The notes under the pieces: model-generated
The model's database searches: none
What the model was told of the DNA's origin: nothing
What the model saw: the letters and a program-made list of their open reading frames with translations, nothing else
Position numbers and translations under genes: made by a program
In this document: positions 58,226-64,000 of the stretch, piece by piece
How the letters are laid out: the number at the start of each line of letters is the position of its first letter
How positions within the stretch are numbered: the stretch's first letter is position 1
Assembly (NCBI GenBank): GCA_900758495.1
Contig: CAAERO010000004.1
Span: 13,282 to 77,281, forward strand
Length of the DNA: 64,000 bases
Reading direction: 5' to 3'
DNA from: Bacilli bacterium
GTDB lineage: Bacteria; Bacillota_I; Bacilli_A; RF39; UBA660

Positions 58226-58965
58226 AAACATTTTGTTTAACAGATCCAGGAAAAGTAAGAGATCATAATGAAGACAGTGTTTTAATAATAACTAAAAAAT
58301 CAGGCGAAGTTTTATTAGCTATAGCTGATGGAATGGGAGGTCATTCCGCTGGGGAAGTAGCTAGTAATATTGCAATTAGTTATTTAGGTAATCACTTTCA
58401 AGAAACATTTGAAAATAAAGATAAATTACAAGCAGCGTCTTGGTTACGTGATAGTGTAGATGAGATAAATGATTTGATATTTGAACATGAAAAAACTCAT
58501 CCTGAAAGTAAAGGAATGGGAACAACCCTAGTAACAGCTATAGTTACTAAAGATTATATCTTATTTGGTAATATTGGTGATTCATCTGGGTTTGTGATGA
58601 AAGATGGAACACTTCATAAAGTTACCTACGATCATACATTAGTTAATTTATTAGTATCAGCAGGAGAGCTAACAGAAGAAGAAGCAAAAGATCACCCTAA
58701 GAAAAATGTTTTAATGAAAGCGCTTGGTGCTAATGAAAAAGTAGATATAGACATCTTTGATTGTGATATGAATATAGACGAAATATTATTATCTAGTGAT
58801 GGACTTACTAATATGCTAGAACCTAATCAAATAGAAGGAGTCCTATTAGAAGATATTGATATAGAAGATAAAGTTATTAAATTAATAAGAAAGGCTAATA
58901 ATCGTGGTGGAACAGATAATATTTCTGTCGCATATATGCAATTAGAAGAGGGTGAAGAAAAGTGA
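58222..58965 (+). CDS. prpC: PP2C-type protein phosphatase PrpC
   Basis: A 247-residue Mn-dependent serine/threonine phosphatase that reverses PrkC phosphorylation. Metal-binding motifs D-H-N-E-D near residue 14, A-D-G-M-G-G-H near 37, and a later S-D-G-L-T-N and G-G-T-D-N-I-S are present. ATG 58222 follows the SD aggagg; upstream in-frame codons belong to the rlmN region. It overlaps rlmN (ATGA) and prkC (GTGA), so all three are translationally linked. Confidence 0.95.
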   Translation: MKTFCLTDPGKVRDHNEDSVLIITKKSGEVLLAIADGMGGHSAGEVASNIAISYLGNHFQETFENKDKLQAASWLRDSVDEINDLIFEHEKTHPESKGMGTTLVTAIVTKDYILFGNIGDSSGFVMKDGTLHKVTYDHTLVNLLVSAGELTEEEAKDHPKKNVLMKALGANEKVDIDIFDCDMNIDEILLSSDGLTNMLEPNQIEGVLLEDIDIEDKVIKLIRKANNRGGTDNISVAYMQLEEGEEK

Positions 58966-60779
58966 TAACAAAGGGGCAAAAAATAAATAATCGTTATGAA
59001 ATAATTCGCACTATTGGTGAAGGTGGAATGGCGAATGTTTATCTTGGTTATGATACTATCCTAGACCGTAATGTAGCAATTAAGGTTTTAAGAGGAGATT
59101 TATCAAATGATGAAAAGTTTGTAAGACGTTTTCAAAGAGAAGCCTTATCAGCATCTAGTCTTTCTCATCCTAATATAGTAGAAGTTTATGATGTTGGTGA
59201 AGATAACGGACTATACTATATAGTAATGGAATATATTGATGGTAAAACACTAAAACAATTACTAAAGAAACGTGGTAGTTTAACACTTAGTGAAGCAATC
59301 GATATTATGTTACAGTTAACTGATGGAATGGCTCATGCTCATGATAGTTATATTGTTCATAGAGATTTAAAACCACAAAATATAATGATTAAAGATGATG
59401 GTCAAATTAAAATTACAGACTTTGGTATTGCAATGGCTTTAAATGCCACGCAACTTACCCAAACTAATTCTGTAATGGGAAGTGTGCATTATTTACCACC
59501 AGAACAAGCAGCAGGAAAAGGAGCTACTATTCAAAGTGATATTTATTCAATGGGAATTATCTTTTATGAATTATTAACAGGAGAGTTACCATTTAAAGGT
59601 GATAGTGCTGTTGAGATAGCTTTGAAACAAATGAAAGAACCACTTCCTGATGTTCATAAATTAAATAAAGATATACCCCAAAGTATTGAAAACATTATCT
59701 TAAAAGCAACAGCTAAAAACCCTAAGAATCGTTATCAGAATGTAAGAGAAATGTATCAAGATTTATTAACTGCTCTAAATGATGATAGAATGAATGAAGA
59801 ACCATATGTTTATCCTTATAAGGAGCATGAAATAGAAGATGCTACTAAGGTAATGAAACCAATAGAAGAAGGTGAAGCAATCGCTACACCGATTGTTGAT
59901 GATAATGTCAAAAGTACCAATAAATGGGTAAAAATATTAGCAGGAATATTAGCAGGAATTGCTCTTATTTGTTTAACAGTTTTCTTTATTATTCCAGCAG
60001 TTACTACAGAACCAGACATTATTGTTCCTGATGTTAGTGATATGTCTTTAACTAAAGCAGAAAAAACATTACAAGATAAAGGATTTGAAATAGCAACTAA
60101 GATAAAAGAAGTATCTAGTGATAAAATTAAAGAAGGAAAAATAGTTAAAACTGATCCAGAAGCTGGTAGAAGTATTAAAAAAGGAACAACTATTACTCTT
60201 TACCGTTCTAAGGGTGAGGATAAGTATACAGTTAAAGACTATACTGGTCAAAATTATATAGCTGTTCAAACAGAACTAGAAACAGTTTACGATATTGATG
60301 TTAGCATTGAAAAGAAAGATGTTGATACTTCTCGTGAATATGATGAACAAGAAATAGTTGGTCAAAGTGTTAAAAAAGGGGAGAAACTTGCTAAGGGTGA
60401 CAGTATAATATTATATATCCCAAATATTAGTGAAGTTTATCCTGATATGCAATCAGAAGGTTGGAGTAAAGATGATGCCAATGCTTTTGCTACTAAGTAT
60501 GGCTTAAATATTGTTTTCCTAGAAGAAGCAACAACTGCTTATGAAGAAGGAAAAGTAATAAGACAAAGTAGAGCAGCTGGAAGTCCAATTATTAAAAATG
60601 CTACTATTACGATAACAATTGCTAAGAAGCCAAAAGAAACAATAACTAATAACAATACTACTACTGATAATAATAAAAAAGATAATACAACATCATCAGA
60701 TACTAATAATACTACAAATAATGGTAATACTAATAATAATCAAAATCAAAGTGATAATACAACTAAACATAACAATTAA
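58962..60779 (+). CDS. prkC: PASTA-domain serine/threonine kinase PrkC
   Basis: A 605-residue membrane kinase sensing peptidoglycan fragments or lipid II. The kinase domain has the glycine loop GEGGMANV at 19-26, Lys41, HRDLKPQN at 133-140 and DFG at 153-155. One helix (about 325-348) leads to three PASTA repeats (about 352-418, 420-487, 488-555), then a Thr/Asn-rich tail. In spore formers PrkC helps trigger germination. The start is GTG (58962), overlapping the prpC stop. The gene is followed by rsgA and rpe, as in Bacillus. Confidence 0.96.
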   Translation: MITKGQKINNRYEIIRTIGEGGMANVYLGYDTILDRNVAIKVLRGDLSNDEKFVRRFQREALSASSLSHPNIVEVYDVGEDNGLYYIVMEYIDGKTLKQLLKKRGSLTLSEAIDIMLQLTDGMAHAHDSYIVHRDLKPQNIMIKDDGQIKITDFGIAMALNATQLTQTNSVMGSVHYLPPEQAAGKGATIQSDIYSMGIIFYELLTGELPFKGDSAVEIALKQMKEPLPDVHKLNKDIPQSIENIILKATAKNPKNRYQNVREMYQDLLTALNDDRMNEEPYVYPYKEHEIEDATKVMKPIEEGEAIATPIVDDNVKSTNKWVKILAGILAGIALICLTVFFIIPAVTTEPDIIVPDVSDMSLTKAEKTLQDKGFEIATKIKEVSSDKIKEGKIVKTDPEAGRSIKKGTTITLYRSKGEDKYTVKDYTGQNYIAVQTELETVYDIDVSIEKKDVDTSREYDEQEIVGQSVKKGEKLAKGDSIILYIPNISEVYPDMQSEGWSKDDANAFATKYGLNIVFLEEATTAYEEGKVIRQSRAAGSPIIKNATITITIAKKPKETITNNNTTTDNNKKDNTTSSDTNNTTNNGNTNNNQNQSDNTTKHNN

Positions 60780-60793
60780 TTAAGGAGATCTCA

Positions 60794-61627
60794 ATGAAAC
60801 AAGGACAAATTATAACTTTACAAAAAAATCAATATATTGTGAAAAGTGATGATTTAAAAGTTTCTTGTGTAATAAGAGGAAAAATTAGACAACAACAACT
60901 TCTTCCACGTGTGGGAGATTTTGTTTTGTTTGATGAAAATAAAAAAGTGATAGAAAAAATATTACCAAGAAAAAATAGCTTTTTAAGACCATTAGTAAGT
61001 AACATAGATCAAGCGATAATAGTAACAAGCGTTAAAGAACCAGATTTTTCTTTATCTCTTTTAGATAGACTTTTAACTTTAATGGAATTAGCAAAAGTTG
61101 AAGGAATTATCTGTCTTACTAAACTTGATTTAATAAGTGATATGGAGAAAAAAGATTTATTAGAAAAGATGAATTACTACCAAGAATTGGGTTATAAAGT
61201 AGTAGTTAATACTGATTTAGATAGTATTAAAGAATTATTGAAAGATAAAACTAGTGTTTTTATTGGGCAGACAGGAGCAGGTAAATCAACACTATTAAAT
61301 AAATTATCTCCTGATTGGAAATTAAAAACAGGAGAAATATCTAAGGCTTTAGGACGAGGTAAACATACTACTAGAACAGTAGAATTATTTGAATTCTTAG
61401 ATGGTCAAGTTTTAGATACACCAGGATTTTCAGCTCTTAACTTTGAAGGAGATAAAAAAGAAAATATTAAAGAAGCCTTTAGAGAATTTAAGTTATATGA
61501 TTGCCCTTTTAAAGATTGTTCTCATACTAAAGAAGGAGAATGTGAGATTAAAAGACAAGTAGAACTTGGTAATATAATGAGCAGTAGATATCAAGCTTAT
61601 TTACAGTATTTGAAGGAGGCAAAGTAA
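60794..61627 (+). CDS. rsgA: ribosome small-subunit GTPase RsgA
   Basis: A 277-residue circularly permuted GTPase that checks 30S maturation. An OB-fold start (R-G-K-I-R-Q-Q-Q-L-L-P-R-V-G-D) is followed by G4 T-K-L-D-L, then G1 G-Q-T-G-A-G-K-S-T-L-L-N, G3 D-T-P-G-F and a zinc domain with C-P-F-K-D-C-S-H and C-E-I. In Bacillus the gene (yloQ) lies in the same prpC-prkC-rsgA-rpe order and is a PrkC substrate. Its stop shares one base with rpe. Confidence 0.95.
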   Translation: MKQGQIITLQKNQYIVKSDDLKVSCVIRGKIRQQQLLPRVGDFVLFDENKKVIEKILPRKNSFLRPLVSNIDQAIIVTSVKEPDFSLSLLDRLLTLMELAKVEGIICLTKLDLISDMEKKDLLEKMNYYQELGYKVVVNTDLDSIKELLKDKTSVFIGQTGAGKSTLLNKLSPDWKLKTGEISKALGRGKHTTRTVELFEFLDGQVLDTPGFSALNFEGDKKENIKEAFREFKLYDCPFKDCSHTKEGECEIKRQVELGNIMSSRYQAYLQYLKEAK

Positions 61628-62262
61628 TGTTAGTTAGTGCATCATTTTTAAGTAGTAAAGATATTCCTAGGTTTTTAACTAAACTTAATGATACAGACAT
61701 TAATTATATTCATGTTGATGTTATGGATGGCGTTTATGTCAAAAATAAAACAATGCCTTTTAGAGAAATGCGTCATATAAGTGATTATACTAGTAAGAGG
61801 TTAGATGTTCATTTGATGGTTAAGAATCCATTAAAGTATATATCTGATTATGCTTCACTTAATACGGAATATATTACTATTCATAAAGATATAGAAGATG
61901 ATTTATTAACATGTCTTAAAGAGATAAAAAGTTATTATATAAAAACAGGAATAGCTCTTAAAGATGAAGATGAAATAAAAGATATAATTCCATATTTACC
62001 CTATATTGATTTAATCTTGATAATGTCTGTAACACCAGGAGCAGGTGGGCAAGGGTTTCAAGAAAATTCTATTCTGAAAATGAAGGAAGTACAAGTATTA
62101 AAGATGGAATATAGTAAAGATTTTTCTTTTATTGTTAGTGTTGATGGCGGGATAAATGCTGATACTATTACAAAGGTTAATAACTATGTTGATATGGTTG
62201 TAAGTGGTAGTTATTTATCTAGTTCAACTGATTTACAAGAAGCGATAGATACTTTACGATAG
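61627..62262 (+). CDS. rpe: ribulose-phosphate 3-epimerase
   Basis: A 211-residue TIM-barrel enzyme of the pentose phosphate pathway. Metal-binding and catalytic segments I-H-V-D-V-M-D-G, D-V-H-L-M-V, V-T-P-G-A-G-G-Q-G-F and V-D-G-G-I-N are all present. Starts at ATG 61627, coupled to rsgA by one base. Normal length for the family. Confidence 0.96.
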   Translation: MLVSASFLSSKDIPRFLTKLNDTDINYIHVDVMDGVYVKNKTMPFREMRHISDYTSKRLDVHLMVKNPLKYISDYASLNTEYITIHKDIEDDLLTCLKEIKSYYIKTGIALKDEDEIKDIIPYLPYIDLILIMSVTPGAGGQGFQENSILKMKEVQVLKMEYSKDFSFIVSVDGGINADTITKVNNYVDMVVSGSYLSSSTDLQEAIDTLR

Positions 62263-62281
62263 TAAAAAAATAGTTTATAAT
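62253..62281 (+). promoter_or_regulatory. candidate promoter within the end of rpe
   Basis: TTTACG at 62253-62258, 17-base spacer and perfect TATAAT at 62276-62281, 26 bases before the next ATG. Confidence 0.55.
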
Positions 62282-62306
62282 TATAAGAGAATAGGGAGGG
62301 AAATGA

Positions 62307-63242
62307 ATGAATAATAATGAAAATAATACAAATCAAGTAAATACTAGTTTAAATGATACTACTAATTTAGGAACAGAACCAGTACAACCTATAGTTGATG
62401 CTACTAATGTAACAGGTGAAATTACTACTAGTGAACAAGTTCAAGCTACTACGCAACCAGTAACTCCAGTAGTAAACCAAGCTCCACAACAAGTAAGTTC
62501 TACTCCTCAAACAAAAGTTGTTAAAGTAGAACAGGTTAAAGAAGTGGTAAAAGAAGTTCAAGCAGCACCTGTTACTAATGAAGTTCAAACACCACCGCCT
62601 GTTAATGGTGGAACAGTTCCACCTGTTCAACCAGAAGTAAAAAAAGAAGTAGTAGTAAAGCAAAAATCTAAGATAGGTGGTATATTTAGTTCATTTCTTT
62701 TAATTGTATTTATAATTTTCTTATTTGCATTTGTTTATTATTTACCACAAATTAGTCAATATATAGAAGATTATAAGAAGGAGAAAAGTGGAGTAGAAGA
62801 TGGGTCAATGAAAACTGGTACTATGACTTGTACTTATACTAGAGAAAATAATGAAGATATTACTACTACTTATGATATAACTTTTAGTTATGTTAAGAAT
62901 AAGTTGAAAAAGACAGAACAAGTAACTTCTTATAAATTAATTGATAGTGCTACTAGTACGGCTACTTTAGAAGATTCGAATAAAGCTTGTCAAAATTTAA
63001 AGACAGAACTTGTTGGTGTAAGTGGTATTGATATTGATTGCTCTTTGACTGCTGTTTTACAAAAGACAACGCAAACGATTGATTATACATCTTTTAATGC
63101 TAAAGAAGTAGAAACTAATATTGCAGAATTTAAAGGATTTTATCCAGAATATCAACTAGACCAAAGTATAGCAGCAATCAAGAGTAATTTACAAGATGCT
63201 GGCTATAAATGTATTAATAGAGATGCCGATGCAAATTCATAG
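62307..63242 (+). CDS. single-pass membrane protein with a Pro/Gln/Val-rich cytoplasmic tail
   Basis: A 311-residue protein. The first 125 residues are a low-complexity Asn/Thr/Gln/Pro/Val region without Cys, then one helix (about 130-150), then an exported domain with four Cys (near 174, 229, 249 and 302). The outer part reads G-T-M-T-C-T-Y-T and D-I-T-F-S-Y-V-K-N-K-L, a beta-rich pattern like small YehR-type or lipoprotein-like domains. I do not recognise the family. The SD gggaggg lies six bases before ATG 62307. The stop codon lies in the terminator stem. Confidence 0.7.
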   Translation: MNNNENNTNQVNTSLNDTTNLGTEPVQPIVDATNVTGEITTSEQVQATTQPVTPVVNQAPQQVSSTPQTKVVKVEQVKEVVKEVQAAPVTNEVQTPPPVNGGTVPPVQPEVKKEVVVKQKSKIGGIFSSFLLIVFIIFLFAFVYYLPQISQYIEDYKKEKSGVEDGSMKTGTMTCTYTRENNEDITTTYDITFSYVKNKLKKTEQVTSYKLIDSATSTATLEDSNKACQNLKTELVGVSGIDIDCSLTAVLQKTTQTIDYTSFNAKEVETNIAEFKGFYPEYQLDQSIAAIKSNLQDAGYKCINRDADANS

Positions 63243-63267
63243 GATTAATTTCTTATGAATTTTTTTG
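63233..63267 (+). terminator. terminator overlapping the stop of the preceding gene
   Basis: A 12-base stem (63233-63244 with 63251-63262, one G-T pair) around TTAATT, followed by T. Confidence 0.8.
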
Positions 63268-63308
63268 TATAATAGGAAATTTAAATGGTTGTAGAATTAC
63301 TAAGACAA

Positions 63309-63317
63309 TTCGACAAA
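63309..63317 (-). promoter_or_regulatory. Spo0A-box-like site in the 63.3-kb gap
   Basis: The minus strand reads TTTGTCGAA, an 0A-box-like core. Two near matches, TGTCAAA (about 63379) and TGTCAAG (about 63404), follow on the plus strand, ahead of the nine-G unit. Confidence 0.3.
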
Positions 63318-63370
63318 GTTCTTATTATTTACTTGATACTATTACAATAGATACATTCGAGATAATTTAG

Positions 63371-63399
63371 TTGTAAAATGTCAAAAATTATGATACGAT
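63371..63399 (+). promoter_or_regulatory. candidate promoter of the nine-G unit
   Basis: TTGTAA at 63371-63376, 17-base spacer and TACGAT at 63394-63399, with TG one base upstream. Confidence 0.45.
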
Positions 63400-63446
63400 T
63401 AGAATGTCAAGAATACTGATAAAGATAATAGGAAGTAGGTGTTAGT

Positions 63447-63551
63447 ATGTATCAAGAAACTCTAGTTAACTGTGGATTAACCTGGGGGGGGGTACTTACT
63501 AATTTAAATAAAAAATTTATTTTCTTTTGTCGTGGAATAAAGATAGATTAA
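63447..63551 (+). CDS. 34-residue ORF containing a nine-G tract
   Basis: ATG 63447 follows a taggtg SD. The reading frame is MYQETLVNCGLTWGG then V-L-T-N-L-N-K-K-F-I-F-F-C-R-G-I-K-I-D, with the stop inside a terminator stem. The run of nine G (63484-63492) codes W-G-G. Gain or loss of one G would truncate the frame within a few codons. It could be a tiny peptide gene or the remains of one. It has a promoter, RBS and terminator around it, which argues for a real unit. Confidence 0.4.
   Translation: MYQETLVNCGLTWGGVLTNLNKKFIFFCRGIKID
63484..63492 (+). repeat. homopolymer of nine G
   Basis: The only long G run seen in this AT-rich window. Such tracts slip during replication and often cause phase variation; a sequencing or assembly error is the alternative. 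Confidence 0.7.
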
Positions 63552-63582
63552 ATGCTAATTATAGTATAAATCTATCTTTTTT
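63539..63582 (+). terminator. terminator of the nine-G unit
   Basis: AAAGATAGATT (63539-63549) pairs with AATCTATCTTT (63569-63579), followed by T. Confidence 0.75.
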
Positions 63583-63619
63583 GTGTAAAACTAAAATAGA
63601 AAGAGTAGGTCATTAATAA

Positions 63620-64000
63620 TGAAGAATAAAAAGAAAGATTTAGTTTTAATATTAATAATTTTTATTTTATTAATTGCAATAGTAGGTATCAGCTATGCCG
63701 CCTTTAACTATGTAGGAACAGGTCAAAAGTTAAACACCATTACAACAGGAGCAATTTCTATGAATTATATTGAAAGTAGTAATGTTATTTCTATGAATAA
63801 TGCTTTGCCAACTACTGATGACACAGGAAAGAAAAGATTAAATACAGGAGAATACTTTGATTTTACAGTTAAATCCTCAATAAAAGGTAATACAGATATT
63901 AACTATGAGATAGCAGCAAAGGAAGAAAGTGGTAATACCTTTTCTGGTAAGAATATAAAGTTCTATCTAACAAAAGTAAATAGTGATGGAACAGAGGAAG
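63620..64000 (+). CDS. TasA/camelysin-like secreted protein, 3' end outside the window
   Basis: The open frame runs from ATG 63620 to the window end (127 codons, no stop). It begins with a basic start (MKNKKKDLVLI), a long hydrophobic segment and G-I-S-Y-A-A-F-N-Y-V-G-T-G, followed by a beta-rich Thr/Ser/Asn-rich region (K-L-N-T-I-T-T-G-A-I, F-D-F-T-V-K-S-S-I-K-G-N-T-D-I-N-Y-E-I). The S-Y-A then T-G-x-I-x-M pattern after the signal is common in TasA/camelysin and SipW-processed surface proteins. A fibre or surface-matrix function is inferred; the family call needs the missing C-terminal part. Confidence 0.6.

Noticed and set aside
1..64000. Mycoplasma-type code with TGA as tryptophan
   Set aside because: Several conserved genes end with TGA at the family's normal length, often in ATGA overlaps, and tryptophan is coded by TGG.
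1..64000. CRISPR arrays, rRNA or tRNA genes, insertion sequences
   Set aside because: No regularly spaced repeats, no transposase and no cloverleaf or rRNA signature were seen on reading both strands; a covariance search could still find a degenerate case.

Overview
The window is AT-rich, densely coding, almost entirely plus-strand bacterial chromosome. Gene order and content point to a low-GC, endospore-lineage Firmicute (class Bacilli in the broad sense). The evidence is a rpsU-yqfC-yqfD-ybeY-dgkA-era-yqzL-recO-glyRS block, an infC-rpmI-rplT operon with an attenuator leader, rpsB-tsf, a prpC-prkC-rsgA-rpe block, SpoVAC/AD/AE and a sporulation-type sigma factor. TGA is used as a normal stop (for example in ATGA overlaps), so this is not Mycoplasma code 4. 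My inference is an uncultured gut lineage near RF39-type Bacilli; the sequence alone does not prove it.

Layout: (1) 1-2831, a bacteriocin operon: C39-peptidase ABC exporter (5' end outside the window), a membrane accessory protein, two double-glycine-leader peptides and a tiny membrane protein. (2) 2858-12104, housekeeping and sporulation genes (S21, YqfC/YqfD, VanZ, YbeY, DgkA, Era, YqzL, RecO, a PAP2-DgkA fusion, glycyl-tRNA synthetase, a C26 amidohydrolase and a tandem pair of unknown paralogs). (3) 12114-17498, translation genes: IF3-L35-L20 behind an L20-type leader, S2, EF-Ts and TypA. L20 and S2 carry near-identical C-terminal SAP/Rho-N-like tails. (4) 17626-19212, a transglutaminase-like protein and a convergent thioredoxin-like lipoprotein.

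(5) 19265-45614, the outstanding region: one co-oriented cluster of 22 genes that joins a Tad pilus machine (CpaB-like SAF protein, TadA/CpaF ATPase, TadB, TadC, TadZ-like protein, Flp-like peptide, pseudopilins) to a Gram-positive type IV secretion machine (two VirB2/TrbC-like proteins, VirB6-like channel, PrgI/VirB3-like protein, a TraC-N-like protein, VirB4, a SpoIID plus C39-like cell-wall enzyme and VirD4). It also holds a class B-like sortase, a 966-residue cysteine-rich secreted protein, and two paralogous anchored proteins near its two ends. No relaxase, integrase, replication gene or attachment site is visible, so it looks like a resident envelope machine rather than a conjugative element.

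(6) 45711-49514, spoVAC-spoVAD-spoVAE behind a sigma-G-like promoter, an unknown secreted protein and a sporulation-type sigma factor with a Spo0A-box-like site upstream. (7) 49562-57133, accessory genes: a small protein plus HipA-like kinase pair, an ABC transporter with a two-component system, a decayed gene and a Fic protein. (8) 57174-62262, RlmN, PrpC, PrkC, RsgA and Rpe. (9) 62253-64000, a membrane-anchored unknown protein, a small transcription unit with a nine-G tract, and the start of a TasA/camelysin-like secreted protein that runs off the window.
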